In this document: piece after piece, positions 8,157 to 16,124 of the stretch
Position numbering within the stretch: the first letter of the stretch is position 1
Layout of the letters: every line of letters begins with the position of its first letter
NCBI GenBank assembly: GCA_045616685.1
Contig: JAZLHF010000004.1
Coordinates: 89,300-153,299 of the forward strand
DNA from: UBA1764 sp045616685
Lineage (GTDB): Bacteria; Bacillota; Clostridia; Peptostreptococcales; Anaerovoracaceae
Direction: 5' to 3'
DNA: 64,000 bases
Notes under the pieces: model-generated
The model's input: the letters and a program-made list of their open reading frames with translations, nothing else
Databases searched by the model: none
What the model was told of the DNA's origin: nothing
Position numbers and translations under genes: made by a program

Positions 8157-9251
8157 TTAATCCTTTATAATTTGTTCTTTTAAGAATTCATATATCTCGT
8201 TTGTCATTGGAGGACAACCTTTAATTGAACAGCCAAAATCTTTTGTACAGTTTCCAATGCCCAGTTTACCAGTTTTACCTCTCCAGCCCTGCCCTATAGC
8301 TATCTTTTGATCAAGCTTATCAAGCAGACCTTCTTCTTTAAGTTGAGTTAATGCAGCAATAAGCATACCATAGCATGCACTGCAGGACTCTACTTCTTCT
8401 ACAGCATAATTCACATCAAGTATCTTATGCTTTTCAGGAAGATCTTCTGTATTTTCTCCTTCTAAAGTTACTATGTGAAGTTGAGATAAATCAGAAATGC
8501 CTGTACCAAGTTTTTCAGCAACCATGATATAGTCAATATCACTTGGCTTATATCCTAAAATACTTGATGCATATGCATCAACAAGCACAGGATCTTTTGC
8601 AATCATAACGCAGTTTCTAATCAGCGGGCTTCCGCCCTCTTCGAAATCTGGATCTCCGCAGATATGATCAACAACTATGAAATCAGGTTTTATTGCCTGA
8701 GATAAATGGCCAATTGGATTGTGAAGTCCAACCTTATGAAAGCGTCTTTTTTCCGAATTTGGGATTAAACCTTTCATATTTTTAAGTGCACATGTCATCA
8801 TTGTTTGGCAGTGACCCTTAAGAACAGGAACATTAATTAAATAATCAATGTCATCAACACAATCGCAAATATTAAGTCTCATTCCAGCAGCATCTACTTC
8901 ATGATAAGAATCCAGCTGTGTATCTATAATATCAACACCATACTCTTTTGCCAGCGCATTATATCCGCAATATTCAAAAGCATCTGAAGTTTTATCACCG
9001 ACCCAAGAGCCTTCAGCAATGACAATATTATCAAAGCCATGTTCTTTGAGGTATTCAATGATTCCTGCGACAATTTCTATGTGTGTTGTTGCTCCAAATT
9101 TAGCCGGAGAGGCAACAACAAGATTAGGCTTGATACCAATACGACTGTCAGGCTTAATATCTTCACATAAAAAAGCTCTGTCAAGCAGCCGTTTTGTCAT
9201 GGCCTTAAAATCTTTTCCATATGCCTTTATAATTTCGTTTCTACCAATCAT
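8157..9251 (-). CDS. DUF362 domain protein
   Basis: The 364-residue product matches DUF362: IGIKPNLVV near the N-terminus, VPVLKGHCQTMMTCALKNMKG in two parts around residue 150, and a C-terminal Cys-rich tail (NCTKDFGCSIKGCPPM) that could bind a metal or Fe-S cluster. The function is unknown. I choose the ATG at 9251 rather than an in-frame TTG nine bases upstream, because the extended -10 TGGTATAAT (9263-9271) then leaves only a very short leader. No Shine-Dalgarno sequence is seen, so initiation may be near-leaderless. It sits two bases upstream of the Na/Pi symporter gene. Confidence 0.8.
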   Translation of the reverse strand: MIGRNEIIKAYGKDFKAMTKRLLDRAFLCEDIKPDSRIGIKPNLVVASPAKFGATTHIEIVAGIIEYLKEHGFDNIVIAEGSWVGDKTSDAFEYCGYNALAKEYGVDIIDTQLDSYHEVDAAGMRLNICDCVDDIDYLINVPVLKGHCQTMMTCALKNMKGLIPNSEKRRFHKVGLHNPIGHLSQAIKPDFIVVDHICGDPDFEEGGSPLIRNCVMIAKDPVLVDAYASSILGYKPSDIDYIMVAEKLGTGISDLSQLHIVTLEGENTEDLPEKHKILDVNYAVEEVESCSACYGMLIAALTQLKEEGLLDKLDQKIAIGQGWRGKTGKLGIGNCTKDFGCSIKGCPPMTNEIYEFLKEQIIKD

Positions 9252-9477
9252 TTTACCCAAATATTATACCATAATTCTGTACTTTTCAGCAACCTTGATT
9301 TTCCTTGTATTTTCAACAAAGTTCAGCATTTTGAACCGCTGAAAATAGCCTAAAATCACCAAGGTTAGTAACAGGTTAGTATCACATTTTATGCCTTCTG
9401 AAGGTTCTTTCTATGAACAGCAGCAGTTACAACAGAACCTATTCCAATAACTATTCTATCATATCTTTTAAAAATGC

Positions 9478-9507
9478 TTAACGGCAAAGGCTAAGGAGTG
9501 ATATAAT
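9478..9507 (+). promoter_or_regulatory. Probable rubrerythrin promoter
   Basis: TTAACG and TATAAT are spaced by 18 bases, followed by a 64-base leader that contains four ATACTT hexamers and a GGAGG ribosome-binding site before the ATG at 9572. No clear PerR box was recognised. Confidence 0.5.
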
Positions 9508-9526
9508 TTTCTTGGTAAGCATATAA

Positions 9527-9550
9527 ATACTTATACTTATACTTATACTT
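9527..9550 (+). repeat. Four tandem ATACTT hexamers in the rubrerythrin leader
   Basis: Four uninterrupted copies of ATACTT lie between the rubrerythrin -10 box and its ribosome-binding site. A change in copy number would alter leader length by six bases without touching the coding frame. Confidence 0.8.
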
Positions 9551-9571
9551 TAAATATACGGAGGAAATAAA

Positions 9572-10111
9572 ATGGAACTTAAAGGAAGCAAAACCGAAGC
9601 CAATCTTTGGAAAGCATTCGCTGGTGAAAGCCAAGCAAGAAACAAGTATACTTACTTTGCAAGCAAGGCTCGCAAGGAAGGTTATGAACAGATTGCAGCA
9701 ATTTTTGAAGAAGCTGCTGCCAATGAAAAAGAACACGCTAAGATGTGGTTCAAACTTTTAGGCGGAATTGGATCAACCAAGGACAACTTAGTTGCTGCTG
9801 CTGAAGGCGAACACGAAGAATGGACAGAAATGTACAAAGAAATGGCCGAGACCGCTAAAGAAGAAGGTTTCATTGCTCTTTCAGATACATTCAATGCCGT
9901 AGCTAAGATTGAAAAGAGTCATGAAGAACGATATCTCAAGCTCTATGAAAACTTAGAAAACAACGAGGTATTCAAAAAGAACGACGGAAAAGTTTATGTA
10001 TGGTATTGCAGAAACTGCGGTCATCTTGAATATAGCACAGAAGCACCTACAGTATGTCCTGTTTGCGGACATCCACAAGCTTACTTTGAGATTAAGGCCT
10101 CAAATTACTAG
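9572..10111 (+). CDS. rbr: Rubrerythrin
   Basis: Cytoplasmic non-haem iron peroxidase of anaerobes that reduces hydrogen peroxide with electrons from rubredoxin-like donors. The 179-residue protein has an N-terminal four-helix ferritin-like domain with the di-iron Glu/His motifs (AFAGESQARNKYTYFA; EEAAANEKEHAKMW; KIEKSHEERY). A C-terminal rubredoxin domain carries two CxxC pairs (WYCRNCGHLEY and TVCPVCGHPQAYFE). The start has a good GGAGG site. It is monocistronic, ending in a bidirectional terminator. Confidence 0.96.
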   Translation: MELKGSKTEANLWKAFAGESQARNKYTYFASKARKEGYEQIAAIFEEAAANEKEHAKMWFKLLGGIGSTKDNLVAAAEGEHEEWTEMYKEMAETAKEEGFIALSDTFNAVAKIEKSHEERYLKLYENLENNEVFKKNDGKVYVWYCRNCGHLEYSTEAPTVCPVCGHPQAYFEIKASNY

Positions 10112-10123
10112 TTTTAAGCAATA

Positions 10124-10156
10124 AAAATCCCTTGGGGAAAACCCAAGGGATTTTTT
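10124..10156. terminator. Bidirectional intrinsic terminator
   Basis: AAAATCCCTTGGG, a five-base loop and CCCAAGGGATTTTTT lie between the convergent rubrerythrin and Ntn-hydrolase genes. Both strands carry a T-run after the stem. Confidence 0.92.
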
Positions 10157-10159
10157 ATT

Positions 10160-11572
10160 TTATTCTTCGACCATCGAATCCCACATAATTGTATCTGCTG
10201 TAGTAACATTTTCATTAAACCAGCGAGTCACCTTAAGTGACATTGGATCGCAAACTACTTTAAAGAAAGTTTCCCACCCAGACTTAGTAAGAGAAATTTC
10301 ATGAGGAGTAAGAGTATTCATAAATAATCCGCTCCACCTGATATAGTTCATAATTTCATCACGGTTTTCTGCGGCCATTACATAATTCATTGTCCATGCA
10401 AGGCCGAGATGATCGATATTTGCTAAATATTCCTCCTTACTGCTAATCTTGACGTATCTACCAGTATTTTTATCTACATAATTAGCCCAGAGCTTATATT
10501 TGTTATCGGCTATACTGGTATCAAGTCCTGCCTTATGATACTCGATATATAATTTCCAAATATCTGTTCCCGCTTCATCTCCACGCCAATCAACAGGTCT
10601 TCCGATAAAATCTCTGCCGATGTAGTCACCTTCCTTATAGTAATAAGTCATATGTGAATAGCTTATACTTTCCATAAGGCTTACATGATCTCCGATTGTA
10701 TAAATTCTATTGAGGAAAGGAACTGTTGCTTCATAGCGGCCAATTCCACTACCATACTGTTCTTTATATGTTCCATCTTCATTGTATAAGTAGTCTTTTT
10801 GGAGGAAGTAATTAAAACTATAAGCAATTCCTTCATGCCAAATAGGCATATTATCAATAAACTCTAAAACGCCATGACGACCAGTACTGTCTTCCATAGC
10901 AACAGCTTCAAACCAACTACTAAGCTCTGAATTCAATGAATAGACATCAAGCTGAGGCTCAACATTCGGGAAGATTCTTTTATAATCTTCATCAACCGCA
11001 CCTACCATCTTAAGAGCCTCTTCAATGCTTATACAATTTGAAGCAAACATTGCAGGGACAGATTCTGTGCAGCAACGATATTTTGCGCCAGGATATGTAC
11101 CAGGGCAACGCCAAATCAAATTGCCTTCATCATCATACTGATTAGAACGCATAAGAACGGCGCAATAAAGAGCAGCTTTCTCTCCTTTTTTATTTTTACC
11201 AAATGACATTGTATCTGTTGCAAAGAAAGGAACAGCCTTGTAAACCTTGTCGCTCATTCCTTGTTCGAGCATTTCAATATAACTCTTCTCATCAACTCCA
11301 AGATATGCAAGTCCCCAAAAAGGATGTTTGGTATTTTCACCTGCATGTACTTTAAATTCATATGAGCAATACTTTGAAAGATGCAGGTCCATATTTCTTA
11401 CAGCTCCGATTTTGCCATTAACATATTTTGCAAATGTAATTGAGCATCCCATAGCTGGCTCATCAAACTTAGTGCTTCCAAATCTTTCATTAGCAATCTC
11501 AAGCCCTTGCATATCAAGGCCTTTATAATCTAAGCCAACTACATAATCTTCTACATTGTAAAGAACTTTCAT
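10160..11572 (-). CDS. Linear amide C-N hydrolase (choloylglycine-hydrolase-like Ntn family)
   Basis: A 470-residue protein resembling the Ntn-hydrolase group that includes bile salt hydrolases, penicillin V acylases and acid-ceramidase-like amidases. The motif MGCSITFAKYVNGKIGAVRNMDLH, shown here as two joined pieces GCSITFAKY and GKIGAVRNMDLH, places the likely nucleophile Cys at about residue 43 and an Arg/Asp pair after it. In classical bile salt hydrolases the Cys is residue 2, so this member would need removal of a 42-residue propeptide or is inactive. No signal peptide is evident. Substrate unknown. Confidence 0.6.
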   Translation of the reverse strand: MKVLYNVEDYVVGLDYKGLDMQGLEIANERFGSTKFDEPAMGCSITFAKYVNGKIGAVRNMDLHLSKYCSYEFKVHAGENTKHPFWGLAYLGVDEKSYIEMLEQGMSDKVYKAVPFFATDTMSFGKNKKGEKAALYCAVLMRSNQYDDEGNLIWRCPGTYPGAKYRCCTESVPAMFASNCISIEEALKMVGAVDEDYKRIFPNVEPQLDVYSLNSELSSWFEAVAMEDSTGRHGVLEFIDNMPIWHEGIAYSFNYFLQKDYLYNEDGTYKEQYGSGIGRYEATVPFLNRIYTIGDHVSLMESISYSHMTYYYKEGDYIGRDFIGRPVDWRGDEAGTDIWKLYIEYHKAGLDTSIADNKYKLWANYVDKNTGRYVKISSKEEYLANIDHLGLAWTMNYVMAAENRDEIMNYIRWSGLFMNTLTPHEISLTKSGWETFFKVVCDPMSLKVTRWFNENVTTADTIMWDSMVEE

Positions 11573-11592
11573 AAAATATTTCCTTTCAAATA

Positions 11593-11889
11593 CTAAATTT
11601 CTATTTCTTTATAAACTTGATTGTCATCTAAATGACGCCACTGGAGCTTCTTTCCATCAAGAATCATAAAACTCTTTTGCGAGCCTCCCTTCGGAATAGA
11701 TGTCGAACCAGGATTCAGATAAATAATGTCCGCAATCTTTTCGCAAGCAGGAATATGTGTGTGGCCACAAAGCAGATAATCTGCGCTGCGTATTTATTCA
11801 GAAGCTGTGAAACTTCAAATGTATCATATTCATCTGGCAATGCATTGCGAGGGCCATGATATAAAAGGTCTCCACTGTATACTAAATTA
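11593..11889 (-). pseudogene. Decayed YfcE/MJ0936-type metallophosphoesterase
   Basis: The minus strand encodes C-terminal pieces of a YfcE-like phosphodiesterase in two frames. The first reads YSGDLLYHGPRNALPDEYDT and leads to LLNKYAA. After a frame change comes DYLLCGHTHIPACEKIADII, then LNPGSTSIPKGG and a tail ending in a TAG at 11593. The GHTH metal motif and LNPGS motif are family hallmarks. The N-terminal half, with the first metal ligands, is missing, cut off at the end of the frdB gene. Both a 5' truncation and a frameshift mark it as a pseudogene. Confidence 0.8.
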
Positions 11890-11891
11890 TA

Positions 11892-12548
11892 TCATAAAAT
11901 ATGCTTCATATAAGATGCTGATGCTAAAGTTGATATTCCATTCGGACAAATTTCAGTGCACTTAAGGCACGACAAACAACCCTTAAAGAAATGCTCCTTA
12001 TAAGCTTTAGCCAGTTCTTTTTCTCTATCTTTTGAAGCCGAAGCCTGAAGATATGCATCGTGAAGCATTACCGCCCCAAAATGTGTTTTGCCATCTTTAT
12101 AGCCAGGGCAGATTTCCAAACACAGGCCACATTTTAAACACTTAGCGGCATTGTAGCGATAGCGGCTTTCTTCGGAATTTTCATGAAAGTCACCTAGATA
12201 TATTTCAGCGACCTTTTGATTATCAAAGATTACGCTTCTATCTACAGACAAGTCCTCTATTACAGGGAACTTCTTCAAAGCCTCGAGTGTCAAAACGGAA
12301 TTTTTGTCACAATCAATAAAGGTATCACAGGCGAGTCCCGGCTTATCATTAATTACCATTGCGCACGCCCCGCACTTAGCTTCAACGCAACTGCAATCCC
12401 AAACCACAGAATCTTTTCCAGAGCTTTCTAAACTTCTATTAATAGCATCTAATATGGAAGATACTGTCTGCATGCCAGTGCCATCGTAATTAAATTCTTC
12501 TATGAAAGGCTTCTCATTAAGTTTCTTTCGTTTAATTTTTACAAGCAT
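11892..12548 (-). CDS. frdB: Fumarate reductase/succinate dehydrogenase iron-sulfur subunit
   Basis: This 218-residue subunit carries electrons between the quinol site and the flavin. Motifs in order: the plant-type [2Fe-2S] ligands CSCVEAKCGACAM with a later Cys (GLACDTF) in the first half, then CLKCGLCLEICPG and CLSCLKCTEICPN for the two further clusters. It is the last gene of the aspA-frdC-frdA-frdB operon, two bases after frdA. The truncated phosphoesterase lies immediately downstream, so the operon end is probably a rearrangement point. Confidence 0.9.
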   Translation of the reverse strand: MLVKIKRKKLNEKPFIEEFNYDGTGMQTVSSILDAINRSLESSGKDSVVWDCSCVEAKCGACAMVINDKPGLACDTFIDCDKNSVLTLEALKKFPVIEDLSVDRSVIFDNQKVAEIYLGDFHENSEESRYRYNAAKCLKCGLCLEICPGYKDGKTHFGAVMLHDAYLQASASKDREKELAKAYKEHFFKGCLSCLKCTEICPNGISTLASASYMKHIL

Positions 12549-12550
12549 AT

Positions 12551-13987
12551 TTATTCTTTAACAAAATCAATTTGAATCTTTCCGCCTACCAATTTAGCAA
12601 TAGAGCTACATTCAAATTCCAAGCTTTCATTTGGATAGTCTTCTCTAAAAAAGGCCCCTCTTGATTCAAGTCTTGCTTTTTTTGATAACGCGCAAGCTTC
12701 TTGCAATATACCGATTATGTTTTGATAATCCTGATTAACAGAACCTTTTAGTTTGAAACCCATATCAAGAGCTTCACAATTATTCTTACGTTGCCCTATG
12801 TGTTTGCTTGCGCAAATTCCAGAATACAATGCAGCAAGAAGTGAATTACCACCAAGCCTATTAGCTCCATGGTATTTTGAAGCAGCTTCTCCAACTGCAT
12901 AAAGATTCGTAATATTCGTTTCATGGTTGCTATCTACAGCAATGCCTCCCATGAAAAAATGTATTCCGCTTTCAACAGGAATCGGATCTGTTGCAATATC
13001 AATATTTAAATATTGCTTGCAAAGATTATAGACTTCCTCTAGTCGCTCTTGAATATTTTCTTTTGGAAGAAAAGATATATCCAAATATACTTGAGATGGA
13101 GTCGCATCAACATGGCGTGAAACGACATCTCTTGTCATTAAATTACCATTAGGACCATAGAAATCTTCCATGAAATATTTGCGCTCACCATTTTCTATAA
13201 TGAACAGCCTTCCTCCTTCAGCTCTTACAGCTTCGCTTATTAAAAGCTTCTTTCCCTGAGCCTTAACAGTTGTAGGGTGATATTGCACAAATTCCAAATT
13301 GCGCATCCAAACGCCCTGAGAAAACAGCTTTGCCGCCACATAGCCAGTATTTAATCTGCTGCCTGTTGTTTCATTTGGATAAAGACCGTTCATTCCACCG
13401 CTTGCAATAATTACATTATCAGCAATGATGACGGCTTTGCCTTCGCCACGTTCTTCTTCAAAGACCGCTCCAAGACATGCACCGCCTTTGATAATTGCCC
13501 CCTCAAACTCAAGATTTGTAAGTCTTGTAATAAAACCTTTTACTTCATATTCCCTGCATTTTTGAACCAACGCACTTACTATCTGTTTCCCCGTTGAAGT
13601 GCCCGCAAAACATGTTCTATGGAATTTCTGACCGCCGAAAACACGCTGAGCGAAAGATCCATCAGCGTTTCGCGTAAAATTAGTACCAAGGTTACTTAGC
13701 CATTCAACGATTGCCGGAGCCTCGCCACACATAGCAAGTATATCATCAAAATTTTCTATTTTGCATCCAGCATCATATGTTTCATTAGCGTGATTTACTA
13801 CAGAATCTTTTGGGTTAATTGCTGCATTTATCCCTCCGGTAGCTAGAACTGATTGCGATTGTTCTGAAACCCTTTGGGATACCAAATAAACCTGAAGCCC
13901 CAATTCTGCACACTTAATTGCACTACACAAACCAGATATTCCAGAACCAATAATCAGCACATCCTTTTTTGGATAATTAGTAATCAT
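12551..13987 (-). CDS. frdA: Fumarate reductase/succinate dehydrogenase flavoprotein subunit
   Basis: Catalytic subunit, about 478 residues, that reduces fumarate to succinate on covalent or bound FAD. Seen motifs: the Rossmann signature VLIIGSGISGLCSAIKCAE at the N-terminus, LATGGINAAINP, the FAD-contact segment HRTCFAGTSTGKQI, VQYHPTT, and the HVDATPSQVYLDI and YAVGEAASKYHGANRLGGNS regions of the capping and FAD domains. It is shorter than E. coli FrdA (about 600), lacking much of the C-terminal domain, as in many clostridial forms. The ATG at 13987 is preferred over a GTG one codon upstream because GGAGG lies six bases before it. Confidence 0.9.
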   Translation of the reverse strand: MITNYPKKDVLIIGSGISGLCSAIKCAELGLQVYLVSQRVSEQSQSVLATGGINAAINPKDSVVNHANETYDAGCKIENFDDILAMCGEAPAIVEWLSNLGTNFTRNADGSFAQRVFGGQKFHRTCFAGTSTGKQIVSALVQKCREYEVKGFITRLTNLEFEGAIIKGGACLGAVFEEERGEGKAVIIADNVIIASGGMNGLYPNETTGSRLNTGYVAAKLFSQGVWMRNLEFVQYHPTTVKAQGKKLLISEAVRAEGGRLFIIENGERKYFMEDFYGPNGNLMTRDVVSRHVDATPSQVYLDISFLPKENIQERLEEVYNLCKQYLNIDIATDPIPVESGIHFFMGGIAVDSNHETNITNLYAVGEAASKYHGANRLGGNSLLAALYSGICASKHIGQRKNNCEALDMGFKLKGSVNQDYQNIIGILQEACALSKKARLESRGAFFREDYPNESLEFECSSIAKLVGGKIQIDFVKE

Positions 13988-13999
13988 CACATGCCTCCA

Positions 14000-14557
14000 T
14001 TAAATTCTTGGGAATATCGCAAGCACATAAATAACTGCTATAGAGGCAATGATATAAAGAACTATACAAGCAATTATAGAAATCTTTTCTATCTTTTTAA
14101 TTTGCATCTCATTCCTTATTTTACCTGCAGTAACAACAGCTCGTGGAACAGAAATAGAAATATGCACAAACACTAATGCAAAAAAGATTAATGTATGAAT
14201 GAGCTTAGATACAAGCTGCCCATTAGTAAGAGGAATATCAAAATGAGCCATAAACTTGTACGTTCTAGCATGAAAAGGAAGCATTATTGCCATTAGAAAA
14301 GCAGAGTCTCTTTGAATTATGCTTGCAACATTAAATTTAGGGTATTCAATTTTTAAACCCGAATCACGTCTAAAAACGATTATCAAACTCAGCACAATGT
14401 GAACAACAGTCAAAATTGTTGCGAGATAAGAAATAACAAGGTGAGGAATTACAAAATAGCTCATGTTAAGATACATATAAACAACAAACAATATATGCAC
14501 CAAATGAGCAATTAACATCAATATGCCTATTCTTGAATTTAACTGTCTAAGCTTCAC
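14000..14557 (-). CDS. frdC: Fumarate reductase/succinate dehydrogenase membrane anchor (cytochrome b type)
   Basis: A 185-residue protein with about five hydrophobic segments (for example LIAHLVHILFVVYMYLNM, ATILTVVHIVLSLIIVF and ISIIACIVLYIIASIAVIYV) and several His residues in them that could ligate haem or bind quinone. It is recognised mainly from position: the start overlaps the aspA stop and frdA follows after about ten bases. It would anchor FrdAB to the membrane and pass electrons from menaquinol, making fumarate a respiratory acceptor. Confidence 0.75.
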   Translation of the reverse strand: MKLRQLNSRIGILMLIAHLVHILFVVYMYLNMSYFVIPHLVISYLATILTVVHIVLSLIIVFRRDSGLKIEYPKFNVASIIQRDSAFLMAIMLPFHARTYKFMAHFDIPLTNGQLVSKLIHTLIFFALVFVHISISVPRAVVTAGKIRNEMQIKKIEKISIIACIVLYIIASIAVIYVLAIFPRI

Positions 14558-15975
14558 TATGTTTTTATTATATTAAAAGTTTTAATAAGATTTTCTGGAT
14601 TTATAATTTTGTTTAGACTGTCTTCGTCTAAAATATTTTCTCTTAAAATAATTTCTTTGATTGTAAGGCCTTCTTCGATAGCCATCTTTGCGACCTTGCT
14701 GCTTTTTTCATAGCCAAGTTTTGGACATAGCGCGGTAACGACAGCGATACTTTGATTAAGATTACGCCAGCAAACATCTTTGTTAGCCTCAATTCCTTGA
14801 ACGCAATTCACTCTAAAAGTATTTAAAGCATTTTTCATAATTTTAAGGCTTTCTCCGATAGAGACAGAAATGACCGGCAAAAACTGATTAAGTTCAAGCT
14901 GGCCAGCCTCTGCAGCTAAACAAATGGCCATATCATTACCGATAATCTTAAAGGCTATTTGATTGATGATTTCAGGAATTACAGGATTAACCTTGCCAGG
15001 CATAATTGATGAGCCCGCTTGAACAGCAGGAAGTTTAATCTCTCCAATGCCACTTACTGGACCCGAAGACATAAGCCTAAGGTCATTAGCAATCTTGGAC
15101 AGCGATGTGGCGACACTTTTTAATGCCCCGGAAACTGTAACAAAACAAGAAACATTTTGAGTAGCAAAAATCAAGTTGTCGTCTTGAACAAATTTAGAAT
15201 CTAAAAGCTCATTAATCTTTGGCACTATCGCCTCGCCATAGCGCGGATCAACATTAATTCCTGTCCCTATTGCGCTGCCTCCCATGTTGAGTCTAAACAA
15301 AACCTTCTTGCTTTCCTCAAGAAGCTCGATGCCAAGTCTTATTGAATCAGCATATGCGAAAAACTCCTGCCCTAATGAGATAGGGACAGCATCTTGCATT
15401 TGAGTTCTGCCCACTTTAAGAACATCCATAAATTCCGTAGACTTATCAAGAAGGCATATAAAAAGCTTGCGCAATTCATCTATAACTTCATCAAAACCTT
15501 TCACTGTTGCAATCTTAATTGCAGATGGAATCACATCGTTAGTTGATTGCGAAAGATTAACGTGATCATTTGGATGAACAATAGAGTAATCGCCTTTTTC
15601 TCCGCCAAGAATTTCAATGGCGCGGTTCGCAAGGACTTCATTAACATTCATATTTAAAGATGTCCCTGCGCCGCCTTGCATTGGATCAACTATAATGGCA
15701 TCATAAAGTTTGCTGCTAAGTTCACTTTCACCCAAAAGCATGTCATCAGCCGCCTTCACTATTGCAATACCGACATCCTCAGGAAGCATGCCAATTTGCA
15801 TATTAACAAGCGCAGCAGCCTTTTTAATTGCAACAACACAATCAATTAAAGTCTTATCCGTCTTAAGACCTGATATATTAAAATTCTCGGAAGCTCTTAT
15901 GGCGTTAATGCCATAGTAAGCATCTGATGGAATTTGTCTTTCTCCTATTGAGTCTTTTTCTGTTCTGTGGTTCAT
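14557..15975 (-). CDS. aspA: Aspartate ammonia-lyase (aspartase)
   Basis: Converts L-aspartate to fumarate and ammonia. The 472-residue protein has the N-terminal signature IGERQIPSDAYYGINAIRA and the superfamily loop GSSIMPGKVNPVIPE (about residue 325) holding the catalytic Ser. HPNDHVNLSQSTNDVIPSAI and MQDAVPISLGQEF are also present. Fumarase class II is the main alternative, but AYYGI near the start and operon linkage to fumarate reductase favour aspartase. It opens the aspA-frdCAB operon, with an AAGGGG ribosome-binding site and a TATAAG-type -10 upstream. Confidence 0.85.
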   Translation of the reverse strand: MNHRTEKDSIGERQIPSDAYYGINAIRASENFNISGLKTDKTLIDCVVAIKKAAALVNMQIGMLPEDVGIAIVKAADDMLLGESELSSKLYDAIIVDPMQGGAGTSLNMNVNEVLANRAIEILGGEKGDYSIVHPNDHVNLSQSTNDVIPSAIKIATVKGFDEVIDELRKLFICLLDKSTEFMDVLKVGRTQMQDAVPISLGQEFFAYADSIRLGIELLEESKKVLFRLNMGGSAIGTGINVDPRYGEAIVPKINELLDSKFVQDDNLIFATQNVSCFVTVSGALKSVATSLSKIANDLRLMSSGPVSGIGEIKLPAVQAGSSIMPGKVNPVIPEIINQIAFKIIGNDMAICLAAEAGQLELNQFLPVISVSIGESLKIMKNALNTFRVNCVQGIEANKDVCWRNLNQSIAVVTALCPKLGYEKSSKVAKMAIEEGLTIKEIILRENILDEDSLNKIINPENLIKTFNIIKT

Positions 15976-16034
15976 ATTAGCCCCTTAAATTGTTAATAAC
16001 TTATAATATCAATTGTACCACAAATCCTATGTAA

Positions 16035-16062
16035 AAAGCCGCAGCTTTTAAGCTGCGGCTTA
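16035..16062 (-). terminator. Intrinsic terminator after the dicarboxylate symporter gene
   Basis: GCCGCAGCTT/AAGCTGCGGC stem followed by TTTTTAC on the minus strand, 63 bases after the symporter stop and upstream of aspA. It makes the symporter transcriptionally separate from aspA-frdCAB unless read through. Confidence 0.88.
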
Positions 16063-16124
16063 GGTTAATATTCTATTTCTTCTTCATAGGAACATTGGAA
16101 TGCGAGGTCGTAGGTGGCATCGGC

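Larger units (their letters stand above)
9252..9571. other. Intergenic region between DUF362 and rubrerythrin genes
   Basis: This stretch holds the minus-strand extended -10 of the DUF362 gene (9263-9271) and the rubrerythrin promoter (9478-9507). Between them, TTTTCAGC at 9283 is complementary to GCTGAAAA at 9339, and AACCTTGATTTT at 9291 to AAAATCACCAAGGTT at 9352. The pairs are interleaved rather than nested, so they could form alternative structures or a pseudoknot. No ORF or known RNA family is evident. Confidence 0.4.

Noticed and set aside
9283..9366. Riboswitch between DUF362 and rubrerythrin
   Set aside because: Complementary arms are interleaved, no known aptamer motif is present, and no terminator or anti-SD pairing was found.
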